Shown: positions 38,092 through 47,239 of the stretch, piece by piece | Layout of the letters: the number at the start of each line of letters is the position of its first letter | Numbering within the stretch: the stretch's first letter is position 1 | Assembly (NCBI RefSeq): GCF_030690045.1 | Contig: NZ_JAUYHK010000022.1 | Span: forward strand, 1-64,000 | Origin: Thalassospira sp. | Lineage (GTDB): Bacteria > Pseudomonadota > Alphaproteobacteria > Rhodospirillales > Thalassospiraceae | Direction: 5' to 3' | Length of the DNA stretch: 64,000 nucleotides | Translations under genes and position numbers: made by a program | The notes under the pieces: generated by a model | What the model was told of the DNA's origin: nothing | Databases searched by the model: none | The model's input: only the letters and a program-made list of their open reading frames with translations

Positions 38092-39429
38092 TTATCTCGC
38101 GCCCGGTGTGCCGTCAAATTTCCGTTCCAGTCCCTCCCAGCAATCAGGATAATCATCCTGCAAGCTTTCCAGTGTTGCGGCAAATCGGGTGACGTGCTGT
38201 GCAAGGCGCGTTTCAAACATAAAGGCCATTGTGTCCCGGAGTTTGACCGGGATCAAATCCCCTTCTGTTGCCTTTAAAAAACCCGTGGCGTCCGGCCCGT
38301 GCGGCAACATCATGTTATGCAAACTGAAACCGCCGGGCACAAATCCTTCTTCCTTGGCGTCATACCGGCCACAAATCAGGCCCATAAATTCGCTCATGAT
38401 ATTGCGATGATACCAGGGTGGGCGGAAACTGTGTTCCGCCACCAGCCAGCGCGGCGGGAAAATCACAAAATCAACATTGGCGGTTCCCGCCTGTTCGGTC
38501 GGCGCGGTCAGAACCGTGAAAATCGATGGATCGGGATGATCAAACAAAATCGCCCCTACCGGCGAAAATGTCGCCAGATCATATTTACAGGGCGCATAAT
38601 TGCCATGCCACGCCACCACATCCAGCGGTGAATGACCAATATCGGTCACATGAAACTGCCCGCCCCATTTGACATGCACCCGGCACGGGGTTTCCTTGTC
38701 CTCAAAGGCGGCCACCGGTGTTTTGAAATCGCGCGGATTGGCAAGGCAGTTTGCCCCGATCGGCCCACGATCGGGCAGGGTGAATTTCGCCCCGTAATTT
38801 TCGCAAATATAACCGCGCCAAAAATCCCCGTCGCCAAGACCCCGCACCTGAAAGGTCATGCCGCGTGGGATCACACAAATTTCCAGCGGCGCAACCTCCA
38901 TCCGGCCCAGTTCGGTGAAAACCGAAATCGCCCCGCATTCCGGAACAATCAGCATCTCGCCATCGGCATTGAAAAAATAATCATCCACCATATCGTCATT
39001 GAAAACATAGATATGGCTGGCCATCCCGGTCTGGGTCAGAGCATCGCCTGCGGTGGTAATCGTGCTGATCCCCGCGATGAAATGCCGTTTCTCGCCGGAT
39101 TCCGGCGGCGGCACCGGGCCCCAGCGCAACGGGCCCAACGCCAATCCATGATCCTCGATACAGGGTGCCGTTTTCCACAACGGATAATCAATCCGCACAA
39201 ACCGCCCCATATGGCGCACCGATGGCCGGATGCGATACAGCCAGGACCGTTCATTGGCCCCGCGCGGCGCGGTAAAGGGCGATCCCGAAAGCTGTTCGGC
39301 ATAAAGCCCGTAAGGACATTTTTGCGGGCTGTTCTGGCCTTGCGGCAAGGCACCGGGCAGTGATTCGGTTTCAAAATCATTGCCAAAACCCGGCATGTAT
39401 TTCAGGCAGGATGGCGGGGCCGTAACCAT
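38092..39429 (-). CDS. hmgA: homogentisate 1,2-dioxygenase
   Basis: 445-aa non-heme iron dioxygenase opening the ring of homogentisate (tyrosine/phenylalanine catabolism). Signatures: [13 protein letters not shown] near the N-terminus, [18 protein letters not shown], and the iron-binding [25 protein letters not shown] 8 bp upstream supports the ATG at 39429. First gene of hmgA-fahA-maiA; its promoter faces that of the MarR gene, whose product is the likely regulator. Confidence 0.95.
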   Translation of the reverse strand: MVTAPPSCLKYMPGFGNDFETESLPGALPQGQNSPQKCPYGLYAEQLSGSPFTAPRGANERSWLYRIRPSVRHMGRFVRIDYPLWKTAPCIEDHGLALGPLRWGPVPPPESGEKRHFIAGISTITTAGDALTQTGMASHIYVFNDDMVDDYFFNADGEMLIVPECGAISVFTELGRMEVAPLEICVIPRGMTFQVRGLGDGDFWRGYICENYGAKFTLPDRGPIGANCLANPRDFKTPVAAFEDKETPCRVHVKWGGQFHVTDIGHSPLDVVAWHGNYAPCKYDLATFSPVGAILFDHPDPSIFTVLTAPTEQAGTANVDFVIFPPRWLVAEHSFRPPWYHRNIMSEFMGLICGRYDAKEEGFVPGGFSLHNMMLPHGPDATGFLKATEGDLIPVKLRDTMAFMFETRLAQHVTRFAATLESLQDDYPDCWEGLERKFDGTPGAR

Positions 39430-39514
39430 GCTTGCATCCCCTTGCGCAAAAGCTATCATTCGCAAAACAGGTTTCAACCATAACTGTCACTTTTGTAACT
39501 ATCAAGGATCGCCA

Positions 39515-39955
39515 ATGGACCTGCCGTTTGACCTTGAAACGTTTTTGCCCTATCGCCTGAACCGTGCGGCAGAAAGGATCAGCCTGCGCTTTGCCGCCAG
39601 ATACCGCGAATCCTTTCAGATGACCCGGCCAGAATGGCGCACCCTTGCCGCCCTTGGCAGTTGCGGCCAGATGACCGCGACCGAAATCGGCGCACATTCC
39701 GCCATGCACAAAACCAAGGTCAGCCGGGCGGTTCGCGCCCTTGAACAACGGCGCTGGCTGAAACGGATTGAGGATACCAAAGACCGAAGGGTGGAAAATC
39801 TGGAACTGACCCCGCTGGGTCGCCAACATTACCGCGAACTGGTCGCGATGGCGCAGGACTATGAACAGACCCTGCAAACCCTTCTGGGCAAGGACGCCCT
39901 GACGCAACTTGAAAACGGCCTGACCGCCATTGAAACATCAATGACGCCGTCATGA
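39515..39955 (+). CDS. MarR family regulator of the homogentisate operon
   Basis: 146-aa winged-helix regulator: MTRPEWRTLAALG, then MTATEIGAHSAMHKTKVSRAV (recognition helix) and the wing EDTKDRRVENLELTPLG. AAGGATC precedes the ATG. Divergent from hmgA with an 85-bp gap holding an imperfect inverted repeat (ATAACTG...AACTAT region near 39479-39501), consistent with control of hmgA by homogentisate-type effectors. Its last codons lie inside the left repeat of the tRNA-Gly island and have a diverged counterpart in the right repeat. Confidence 0.87.
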   Translation: MDLPFDLETFLPYRLNRAAERISLRFAARYRESFQMTRPEWRTLAALGSCGQMTATEIGAHSAMHKTKVSRAVRALEQRRWLKRIEDTKDRRVENLELTPLGRQHYRELVAMAQDYEQTLQTLLGKDALTQLENGLTAIETSMTPS

Positions 39956-40033
39956 CCGTAAATTTGGGGGATGTGCTGGAAAAGCTGGAGCGGGTGAAGG
40001 GAATCGAACCCTCGTATGCAGCTTGGGAAGCTG
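39929..40033. repeat. left direct repeat of tRNA-Gly island (attL-like)
   Basis: 105-bp copy matching 41057-41160. The last 56 bp (39978-40033) are identical; the first part has scattered substitutions. It contains the 3' end of the MarR gene, then the 3' 48 bases of tRNA-Gly (reading on the minus strand, from CCA to the anticodon arm) without the 5' half. Only the fragment is here; the complete tRNA is at the other end. Confidence 0.85.
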
Positions 40034-41056
40034 AACACCTATCACTTCGAATTTATTATTCTTAATAAATCAATGAGTTGCCATCTCACTGGATCAATAT
40101 TTCGAACTCAATTGGATTTTTTTATGAGTCCGAATTGCGGCCAACAAATCAGGGTGTTTCTTCGAAACCAGCAGAATCATTGGCACGAGTATTTTCTTGA
40201 TCCAGTGCTTCGACAAGTTTCGCCGCATTATCGATTTGAACTGCTTCTGTCAGGGCTATGAAAGCCGTGCCAATAGCAACAATTATCAACCCCATTAAAG
40301 GAATTAATAGCGAATATCCAAATCTATCAAAAAATTCTAAAATTTGAACTTTGTAGGTAATTATTGGATACATTGTACCCAATACAATGCCAGTATATGT
40401 CGTCATGTATCCCCAGTATATCCATCTTCGTTTAGTCTCGTTTCTAATGCGGGATATCAAATTGAAGCCAGTGACTTTCCCAATATTGTCCGTACATTTT
40501 TCTAAATAATTATGTCCAATTTTGTATTGGTTTATTCGAAGTATGGGATATGAGCAGTCCAACAAGAAGCGGATGATCGATGCTTCTGCCTGTCGTTTGT
40601 AAAGGGTTCGAAACTGGGTTTCTAACAGTAGATTATGAGTTGTGCTGATGTCGCGATCACCGACAAATTTCTCCACCATTTCACAGTGATCTTTTGATCT
40701 TGTTCTACTGATCCATAAGTAGTGATTTAGATAAGCACCGATTAGCACCACCATGATCGGAGAAAGATAAGGTAAGACCTTAACCAGAATGTTTTCACTC
40801 ATTCGATACCCAATTTCCTGATTGTTCTTCGATAATTAATTAGCAATAGCGTTGACGTGATTGATCTTAGATTCACGCAAAGCATTGTAGTACGTGGATT
40901 TTGAAAGGCCCAACGAACGACATGCTTCTGTGATGCCGGGATCATCGTGAACCAATGCGACTTGACGAACAACGAAAGGTGTCAGTTTTGCTGGCCGACC
41001 AAAACGAACACCGCGTTGTTTTCAGGCAACTATCATTCCATTACGGGTTCGTTCGA
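40034..41056. mobile_element. small AT-rich insertion at tRNA-Gly
   Basis: About 1 kb lying between two ~105-bp direct repeats that include the tRNA 3' end. It is visibly more AT-rich than all its surroundings. It holds one intact gene of unknown function and a decayed serine-recombinase fragment, and no integrase. It looks like the remains of a larger integrated element after deletion. About 115 bp beside the left repeat and the stretch between the two genes show nothing recognisable. Confidence 0.7.
40149..40802 (-). CDS. unknown three-TM membrane protein
   Basis: 217-aa protein not recognised. Likely TM segments: about residues 8-30 (YLSPIMVVLIGAYLNHYLW), 128-152 (WGYMTTYTGIVLGTMYPIIT) and 165-190 (LLIPLMGLIIVAIGTAFIAL). 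A ~100-residue basic cytoplasmic or periplasmic region lies between TM1 and TM2. Codon use is AT-rich and unlike the neighbours, pointing to transfer with the tRNA-Gly insertion. The intact frame in decayed surroundings suggests it may be under selection; cargo or defence functions are possible but unsupported. Confidence 0.7.
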   Translation of the reverse strand: MSENILVKVLPYLSPIMVVLIGAYLNHYLWISRTRSKDHCEMVEKFVGDRDISTTHNLLLETQFRTLYKRQAEASIIRFLLDCSYPILRINQYKIGHNYLEKCTDNIGKVTGFNLISRIRNETKRRWIYWGYMTTYTGIVLGTMYPIITYKVQILEFFDRFGYSLLIPLMGLIIVAIGTAFIALTEAVQIDNAAKLVEALDQENTRANDSAGFEETP

Positions 41057-41063
41057 ATTGCAA
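40836..41063 (-). pseudogene. serine recombinase (resolvase/invertase) C-terminal remnant
   Basis: On the minus strand the frame reads FERTRNGMIVA, a TGA stop at 41022-41024, then KQRGVRFGRPAKLT and an HTH segment (GITEACRSLGLSKSTYYNAL) to a TAA at 40836. GRPAKLT plus the Hin-type HTH is characteristic of the DNA-binding tail of Tn3-resolvase/DNA-invertase family proteins. The whole catalytic domain is missing, cut off at the right repeat, and the frame has an internal stop. Confidence 0.75.
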
Positions 41064-41160
41064 CATCAATGACGCAGACATAATCGTAAATTTTGGGGGA
41101 TCTGGGAAAAGCTGGAGCGGGTGAAGGGAATCGAACCCTCGTATGCAGCTTGGGAAGCTG
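41057..41160. repeat. right direct repeat of tRNA-Gly island (attR-like)
   Basis: 104-bp counterpart of 39929-40033. The last 56 bp are identical. The first 48 bp keep the reading frame of the MarR 3' end with codon changes and a stop (TAA for TGA) at the same position, as if taken from a related species' version of the gene. Confidence 0.8.
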
Positions 41161-41186
41161 CCGTTCTACCATTGAACTACACCCGC
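41113..41186 (-). tRNA. tRNA-Gly (anticodon CCC)
   Basis: 74 nt on the minus strand beginning GCGGGTGTAGTTCAATGG and ending in encoded CCA. The acceptor stem GCGGGTG pairs with CACCCGC. The anticodon arm GCAGC-TTCCCAA-GCTGC gives anticodon CCC. The T-arm has GGTTCGATTCC. Complete and presumably functional; its 3' half lies in the island's right repeat, i.e. was probably supplied by the element. Confidence 0.93.
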
Positions 41187-41257
41187 TTTGCGGCGCGTTT
41201 TATAGCCCAGCCCGTTTCGCCGCGCAAGGAGGATCGCCATCCCGGCGGTCAAATTAT

Positions 41258-42436
41258 TTAATTGCCGCCCTCACCGACCGGCACCATCCGCCAGACGGCA
41301 CTGGCATGGTCATCGGAAATCAGGATGCTGCCATCGCCATAAGGCTTGATATCAACCGGCCGCCCCAGAACCTCGCCATTCTCGCGCAGAAATCCCGCCA
41401 GAAACGGTGTGCTGTCCACCGGCTTGCCATCCTCGAACCGCACCCGTTCCACCTTGTACCCATCGGGTTCCGTGCGATTCCATGATCCGTGCAACGCAAT
41501 CAGCGCATCCCCCTGATAAAAGGTCAGGCCAAGGGCGGCGTTATGGGCCGGAAAGGTAAATTCGGGAAATGTCACCCCGGCGGGCAGGGATTCATCCCTG
41601 AATTGTGGCGACCGCGTATCACCCCCCGCATACCACGGATACCCGTAAAACTGCCCGGCCTCGGGCGCATGGTTCAATTCTTCGGGCGGAATATCATCGC
41701 CCAGATTGTCCCCGCCATTATCGGTAAACCACAATGCGCCGGTATCGGGATGAAAGGTCAGACCAACCGAATTGCGTATGCCGCTGGCAAAAATGCGCGG
41801 TGCGCCGCCCGTCACCGGAATGTCAATGATCGTGCCTTCAAGGCCACTGACCTTGCAAATATTGCACGGTGCGCCCACCGCCACAAACAACCGCCCGCCA
41901 TCCGGCGACAACGCGGCATAGCGCCAGCCATGATGACGTTTGTCCGGCAAATTGGTAAACAAAATCCGCGCCGGACCCAGTTTGGTGCCATCAAAACCAT
42001 CCAGATCATAAGACACGATACGGTGCTGATCGGCGACAAACAGGGTGCCGGGTTTATAGGCAATGCCATTGGCCAACTTGAAATCGCGGGAAATCAGATG
42101 AACGTCTTCCGCAACCCCATCCCCATCCGCATCGCGCACGAAATAAAGGTTTGACCCGCGATTGCCGATAAAAACACCCCCCAGTTCCGGGGCCACCGCA
42201 ATCGAACGCGCATTATCCACCGCGGCAAACAGTGCAAGCCGATAGCCACTGGCCGGGGTCAGGGTATCCATCACCCGTTGCAACCGCTCGGGAATGGCAT
42301 CCGTGGCCGATGCGGCAACAGGCACCGCCATCAGTGTTGTCGCCAGCATGGCGGCACAAACAAAACGCCCGGCCCGCCGGATCATCGGCGGCCGGGCGGT
42401 GTCGTCAAAATGTCGATCCGGGGTCAAGGCGGACAT
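41258..42436 (-). CDS. PQQ-dependent sugar dehydrogenase-like protein
   Basis: 392-aa periplasmic beta-propeller of the glucose/sorbosone dehydrogenase family. An N-terminal extension is followed by a hydrophobic export segment (FVCAAMLATTLMAVPVAASA). It shows family features: VFIGNRGSNLYFVRDADGDGVAE, ANGIAYKPGTLFVADQHRI, TDNGGDNLGDDIPPEELN, GYPWYAGG and ALHGSWNRTEPDGYKV. GGAG precedes the ATG at 42436. The substrate is unknown and no quinone-reductase partner is adjacent. A Cys pair in PCNICK may be structural. Confidence 0.87.
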   Translation of the reverse strand: MSALTPDRHFDDTARPPMIRRAGRFVCAAMLATTLMAVPVAASATDAIPERLQRVMDTLTPASGYRLALFAAVDNARSIAVAPELGGVFIGNRGSNLYFVRDADGDGVAEDVHLISRDFKLANGIAYKPGTLFVADQHRIVSYDLDGFDGTKLGPARILFTNLPDKRHHGWRYAALSPDGGRLFVAVGAPCNICKVSGLEGTIIDIPVTGGAPRIFASGIRNSVGLTFHPDTGALWFTDNGGDNLGDDIPPEELNHAPEAGQFYGYPWYAGGDTRSPQFRDESLPAGVTFPEFTFPAHNAALGLTFYQGDALIALHGSWNRTEPDGYKVERVRFEDGKPVDSTPFLAGFLRENGEVLGRPVDIKPYGDGSILISDDHASAVWRMVPVGEGGN

Positions 42437-42502
42437 CGCTGTTCTCCTGTCTGTGAAACGAAACGGTCCCCCAGAAAGATACGCGGTCCTGCCGGGACCG
42501 GA

Positions 42503-42988
42503 TTAACGCACCCGTTCCGAAATCGGCGCGTTAACCGAAAGCTCCATATCCCACGGGAAATAAATCCACGTATCCTGGGACACTTCGGTCACAAAGCTGT
42601 CCACAATCTCGCGGCCTTGCGGCTTGGCGTAAACCGTTGCGAAATGTGCCTTGGGCAATTTTTCGCGCACCGCACGGGCGGTTTTGCCGGTATCGACCAG
42701 ATCGTCGATGATCAACATGCCTTCGCCATCGCCCGACACATCTTTCAGCCATTCAATATCGCCGCGTGTCTTGTCGGAATAGCTGCGCACGCACACCGTA
42801 TCAATCAGCCGCACATCCAGTTCGCGGGCAATGATCGCCGCTGGCACCAGCCCGCCACGGGTAATCGCGATAATCCCCTTATACGGGCCTTTTTCCAACA
42901 AACGCCATGCCAGCGCACGGGCGTCGCGGTGCATCTGTTCCCACGAAACCGGGAATCCCTTGTTATAGGCGCCTTCGCTCACAGCCAT
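42503..42988 (-). CDS. gpt: xanthine phosphoribosyltransferase
   Basis: 161-aa purine salvage enzyme forming XMP (and GMP) from PRPP and xanthine/guanine. It has [13 protein letters not shown], the PRPP-binding loop [14 protein letters not shown], and the C-terminal [10 protein letters not shown] typical of Gpt. AGGAGA with good spacing supports ATG 42988; upstream in-frame ATGs are unlikely. Located downstream of the TPR protein gene on the same strand, 88 bp away. Confidence 0.93.
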   Translation of the reverse strand: MAVSEGAYNKGFPVSWEQMHRDARALAWRLLEKGPYKGIIAITRGGLVPAAIIARELDVRLIDTVCVRSYSDKTRGDIEWLKDVSGDGEGMLIIDDLVDTGKTARAVREKLPKAHFATVYAKPQGREIVDSFVTEVSQDTWIYFPWDMELSVNAPISERVR

Positions 42989-43076
42989 GTTCTCCTGCGC
43001 AAAACCTGCCATCCGCACAATGCGACGGGCGGATAAAATCATAAAGCCGCTTTCCTACGCCCAGTTGCCGCGAAAC

Positions 43077-44612
43077 TCAAGCCCCGGAGGCATCCCGCCC
43101 CGAGTTTGTCGCCGCAAAACGCGCCGCGACCAATGTCGTAAAATCGTTTTGCAGTCTGGCAAAGGGCGCATCCCAATCCCCCGGCTGTTCCTGCCGGTAA
43201 AGGCGCATCGACGGATACCACGGGCTGTCCGTGCGCCCCACCATCCAGCGCCAGTCGGTGGTATAAAGCTGCAACATCCAGACAGGCAGGCCCAATGCGC
43301 CTGCCAGATGTGCCGGGGCGCTGTCGATTGTGATGATCAGGTCCATCTCGCGCATCAGCGCGGCACTGTCGCCAAAATCGTGAATATGGTCGCCAAAATC
43401 GGTCACAAAGGCATCGGCCCCGATCCGCAGGATATCGGCGCGCCGGTCATCAACCTGAAAACTGTAAAACGCCGCCCGGCCATCGGTCATCAGCGGCAAA
43501 AACCGTTCCAGCGGACAGGACCGGTCGCGCGGGTTAAGTTTCCCCGCCCAGACGATCCCGACTTTCAGAACCGCCCCGGCCGGAACCGGAATGGTCGCAT
43601 GGCGGTTTTCCGGCGGGGCAAGATAGGCATCCTGCGACACTTCGCGCAATTGCGTCTCGCCAATGTCCAAAACATACGGCAGGCTTAACAAAGGCAGATG
43701 CACATCAAAGGCGGGCGGCTTTGCGCCTTTTTCCAAAACACTTCCCACCCCGGCAACCGTGCGCATCACCGGCATCAGTTCCTTGCGACATTCCAAAATC
43801 ACATGCCCGGCTTTTTTGGCCACCAGCGGCACAAACCGGGCAAACTGGATCATGTCGCCAAAGCCCTGTTCGGCCCGCAGCAAAATCGTCTTGCCCCGCA
43901 AACTGGCCTTGCCATCCCATTCCGGCACATCTTTCAGGGGCCGGATCGGATTATCGGCCAATCGGCGGCGCACTTCATAAGCAGGCCATCCCCGGCCATA
44001 ATCGCCCTGCGTCAGATACGCCAGCGCACGGTCCCACAATCCGTCGATATAATCGGGGTCAATCGCAAGTGCCCGGTCAAACATGTCAATCGCCCGGTCC
44101 ATCCGGTTCAAATCGCGCCAGACCAGACCGGCATTAAACGGATGGGTTTTGGTATCGGGGTCAAGTTCCAATGCCCGGTCATGGGCCACAATCGCCGCGT
44201 CATAGCGCATCATTTCGCGCAGGCAATTGCCCATATTGGTCCACAGCCCGGCATTGCCGGGCCGCAATGTCGCCGCCCGCTGATAGGCCGCAAGTGCGGC
44301 CTCAAACCGTTTGGTCCGGCGCAGGGCCACCCCGATATTGTTCAAAACATCCGGCTGGTCGGGTTTCTGGCGCAAAATCGCGCCATAAAGGCGGATCGCT
44401 TCGTCCAGTTTTCCGGCCTGATGGGCGGCAAGGGCACGCTCGAACATCCCGACACCCGAGGATGCCGGGTTGGTGGTCGCGGTCTTTTTTTCCTGCCGGA
44501 TCGTTTTAACGGCCGTGTTGCCCGGCTGCTCGCCCGATGGTGACATTGTGTTGTTTTCCCCGATCCCTGTTGATGGCATATCGTCGGCTGAATGGCCCCA
44601 AAACTCAAGCAT
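43077..44612 (-). CDS. TPR protein with glycosyltransferase-9-like domain
   Basis: 511-aa protein. The N-terminal half holds about five tetratricopeptide repeats (ALAAHQAGKLDEAIRLYGAI, PDVLNNIGVALRRTKRFEAA, AGLWTNMGNCLREMMRYDAA and similar). The C-terminal half resembles the ADP-heptose:LPS transferase-like fold of TPR-glycosyltransferase proteins (LRAEQGFGDMIQFARFVPLV, VGIVWAGKLNPRDRSC, IDSAPAHLAGALGLPVWMLQ). Likely cytoplasmic; a role in protein or surface glycosylation is inferred from the family only. GAGG 7 bp upstream supports ATG 44612. Confidence 0.82.
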   Translation of the reverse strand: MLEFWGHSADDMPSTGIGENNTMSPSGEQPGNTAVKTIRQEKKTATTNPASSGVGMFERALAAHQAGKLDEAIRLYGAILRQKPDQPDVLNNIGVALRRTKRFEAALAAYQRAATLRPGNAGLWTNMGNCLREMMRYDAAIVAHDRALELDPDTKTHPFNAGLVWRDLNRMDRAIDMFDRALAIDPDYIDGLWDRALAYLTQGDYGRGWPAYEVRRRLADNPIRPLKDVPEWDGKASLRGKTILLRAEQGFGDMIQFARFVPLVAKKAGHVILECRKELMPVMRTVAGVGSVLEKGAKPPAFDVHLPLLSLPYVLDIGETQLREVSQDAYLAPPENRHATIPVPAGAVLKVGIVWAGKLNPRDRSCPLERFLPLMTDGRAAFYSFQVDDRRADILRIGADAFVTDFGDHIHDFGDSAALMREMDLIITIDSAPAHLAGALGLPVWMLQLYTTDWRWMVGRTDSPWYPSMRLYRQEQPGDWDAPFARLQNDFTTLVAARFAATNSGRDASGA

Positions 44613-45060
44613 TTCGGGGCCTCGCACCGATTTTTACCGCCAGATAAACCGGCACCCGATTCCACACCGATTCGCCAGGCCCCGGTGATCCGCGCATTTC
44701 AGTGAAAGATTCCGCTAAATATTCCCCTTGCAACAGTTGAAAATGGCATGGAATCCCCCGCCTGAAAAATTTTTGCCAAATTCGTGCTAATCGTTTCAGA
44801 TATTTTGGTACGTCGGGTAGCCTTCGATTGTTATCGATCCTCAAGAACAGGAAAGCTGACGCCGCACGGCCTTTGACGGGAAACAACACAACAAATCCCC
44901 CGTCAGAACCGTCACAAAAATCCGTTTTCAACGCATGGGGTGTGCGCCGGAAACGGTCCTGACAAAGGATCAAAATCGCGACATCAAAGGATCGCGACAA
45001 CGATGTCAGGCAAAGAGGAAACAAAATCAGGCTGGGTATTTTAAGGACCGGGAGACCTAC
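44613..45060. other. divergent intergenic region
   Basis: 448 bp between the TPR protein gene and the chemoreceptor gene. It holds the ribosome-binding sites of both genes. I see no tRNA, riboswitch, terminator or convincing small ORF; it is presumably promoter and long 5' leader. Confidence 0.5.
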
Positions 45061-46719
45061 ATGGCCGAAAAAATCAAGTCCGGCGGTTCCGTCGGACGAA
45101 AAGTTATTCTTGTGATCGTTGCCCTGCTGATTGTCGGTTTTGGCGCGATGATGACCATCCAGACCATCTCTCAACGCACCGCCATGATCAACATCATGTA
45201 TAATGAGTCTGTCGAAAAAACCGAAATGCTGGCCACCGCCGTGCAGGCCGGGGTTGTCGCGATGGATGGCAATGCGATTGAAAAGGAATTCCGCAAGCTC
45301 AGCGACAAGGAAGGCTCGCAACTGGCAACCTTGCTGACAATCAACAAATCGGGCGACATGATGGCCGAATATCAGGCGGACCATTTGCCTGTTTTTGACC
45401 TGACGGCCTTGCTCGCTCCCGATCAGACCCGAATTGAAAACAGCGAAGTCATCAGCTTTATCGCCGATGATGCGGTGATTGTCGCCGCCCCGATCTCTAT
45501 TTATTCCAAACGCCGCGATGCAGACATCCTGCGCGGCACCCTGCAAATCGCCTGGAGCCTTGAAAAGGTCAATACAGCGGTGCAACAGGCGATGCTGGCA
45601 CAGCTTGCCCTTGCCGCCGCCATTCTGGTGGTGTTGCTGGGGGCGACATGGTTTGCCCTGGGCCGTCAGATTGTCAATCCGCTCAAACGCATCAATGCGG
45701 TGATGATTGATCTGGCCAACGGCAATCAGGATGTCGAAATTCCCGGTCTGGGCCGCAATGATGAAATCGGCCAGATGGCCGAATCGGTTCAGGTATTCAA
45801 GGAAAATGCCGCCCGCGTCTCGCAACTGGACCACGAACGCGAACAGGAACGCCAACGCGCCGAAATCCGGCGACGTGACACCATGAATGATCTGGCCGGG
45901 CGTTTTGAACATACCGTGATGGGTGTGGTGGACGGCGTATCGGGGGCATCGGGCGAAATGCAACAGGTCGCCCAGACAATGGTCGCCGCCGTGCATCAAA
46001 ACGAAGCCGGATCGCAGGCCGTGGTCGCCGCCGTTGAACAGGCCAATCACAGCGTCGATACGGTCGCCAGCGCCGCCGAGGAATTGTCCGTCTCGATCCA
46101 GGATATCAGTTCGCGGGTCAATGACACTTCCAACATCACCAAAAATGCCGCGACCGAGGCCAACCGCGTCAATGGTATGGTGCAGGGGCTGGATGTTTCC
46201 GCACAGAAAGTCGGCGAAGTCGTGCAAATCATTCAGGCAATTGCCGAACAAACCAATCTTCTCGCCCTCAATGCCACGATTGAGGCCGCCCGTGCGGGCG
46301 ATGCCGGCAAGGGTTTTGCCGTGGTCGCCAACGAGGTGAAAAACCTCGCCAATCAGACTGCCCGGGCGACCGAGGATATCTCGGCCCAGATTTCCGGTAT
46401 TCAGGGATCAACCCAACAGGCCGTCGGCGCGATTGACGGCATCACCACCATCATCAATGATCTGAATGAAATTGCGGTTGAAGTCGCATCTGCCGTCAAG
46501 GAACAGGGCGACGCCACCCGCGAAATTTCCAATTCGGTGCAGATGGCGGTGCAAAGCACGCAGGAAGTCACCAGCCATATCCGCGAAATGCAGGAAGCCG
46601 CCCGCCAGACCGGCGATGCGGCCCGTCAGGTATTGGATGCCGCCGAAAAACTCGGTACGCAATCAGGCACCCTGCGCAACGAAGTCGGCAATTTCCTGGC
46701 CGATGTCCGCAAAAGCTGA
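45061..46719 (+). CDS. methyl-accepting chemotaxis protein
   Basis: 552-aa membrane chemoreceptor: TM1 near residues 12-33, a short periplasmic sensor of about 130 residues, TM2 near 180-200, HAMP (INPLKRINAVMIDLANGNQDVEIPG region) and the signalling domain. The hairpin tip IIQAIAEQTNLLALNATIEAARAGDAGKGFAVVANEVK binds CheA/CheW. No C-terminal CheR/CheB tether is present. GGGAG lies just before the ATG at 45061; upstream in-frame extension is unlikely. The ligand is unknown. Confidence 0.94.
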   Translation: MAEKIKSGGSVGRKVILVIVALLIVGFGAMMTIQTISQRTAMINIMYNESVEKTEMLATAVQAGVVAMDGNAIEKEFRKLSDKEGSQLATLLTINKSGDMMAEYQADHLPVFDLTALLAPDQTRIENSEVISFIADDAVIVAAPISIYSKRRDADILRGTLQIAWSLEKVNTAVQQAMLAQLALAAAILVVLLGATWFALGRQIVNPLKRINAVMIDLANGNQDVEIPGLGRNDEIGQMAESVQVFKENAARVSQLDHEREQERQRAEIRRRDTMNDLAGRFEHTVMGVVDGVSGASGEMQQVAQTMVAAVHQNEAGSQAVVAAVEQANHSVDTVASAAEELSVSIQDISSRVNDTSNITKNAATEANRVNGMVQGLDVSAQKVGEVVQIIQAIAEQTNLLALNATIEAARAGDAGKGFAVVANEVKNLANQTARATEDISAQISGIQGSTQQAVGAIDGITTIINDLNEIAVEVASAVKEQGDATREISNSVQMAVQSTQEVTSHIREMQEAARQTGDAARQVLDAAEKLGTQSGTLRNEVGNFLADVRKS

Positions 46720-46758
46720 CGATTTCCCCGGTCGTCACAATACCATCGGCCCAATATC

Positions 46759-46791
46759 AAAAGCGCCATCCCGTCGGGTGGCGCTTTTTTT
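46759..46791. terminator. intrinsic terminator after the chemoreceptor
   Basis: AAAAGCGCCA-TCCCGTCGGG-TGGCGC followed by seven T. The T-run reaches the stop codon of the convergent GNAT gene. Confidence 0.85.
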
Positions 46792-47218
46792 ATATCCGCG
46801 GGGGCCGGTTCGGGGCGTCTTCCTCAAGCCGCATCATAAGCAAACCACCCAGATCAGCATAACCATGCTGACGATACAGTGGCTGCATGTCCCGGGTCGC
46901 AAGCAACCATCGTCTGACCCGTTGCATATCGGGATGATCATGCAGGGCATTGATCATCCGGCTGGCAATGCCGCGCCGCCGGTATTGTGCATCGACAAAA
47001 ACATCGGCGACATAGGCAATGGCGATGTAATCGGTCACCACACGAGCAAAACCGACCTGACGCCCGTCGCAAAACGCACTGACCGGGATCGACATCGCCA
47101 CCGATTTTTCAAATTCCCGGCGCGACCGGCCCATCGACCAGTAGGAATTGGAAATGCAGTCATAACAGTAATCCAGATCCACCCGGTCTCGGTCGCAACT
47201 GATGTCAATGCCGGTCAT
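46790..47218 (-). CDS. GNAT family N-acetyltransferase
   Basis: 142-aa acetyl-CoA-dependent transferase with the GNAT motif A YVADVFVDAQYRRRGIASRMI (R-x-x-G-x-G/A type), preceded by GFARVVTDYIAIAYVAD and followed by RRWLLATRDMQPLYRQHGY. The acceptor substrate is unknown. It lies 21 bp after ubiB on the same strand and is probably the last gene of the ubiE-ubiB unit. Confidence 0.88.
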   Translation of the reverse strand: MTGIDISCDRDRVDLDYCYDCISNSYWSMGRSRREFEKSVAMSIPVSAFCDGRQVGFARVVTDYIAIAYVADVFVDAQYRRRGIASRMINALHDHPDMQRVRRWLLATRDMQPLYRQHGYADLGGLLMMRLEEDAPNRPPRI

Positions 47219-47239
47219 GTCGCATCATCCCGAAAAGCT

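Noticed and set aside
39986..40033. a second tRNA-Gly gene
   Set aside because: Only the 3' 48 bases are present; the acceptor 5' strand, D-arm and half of the anticodon arm are missing, so it is an attachment-site fragment.
44605..46251. 548-codon frame antisense to the chemoreceptor
   Set aside because: It lies wholly opposite a well-supported MCP gene and its translation is His/Gly/Asp-rich, typical of a reverse-complement shadow.
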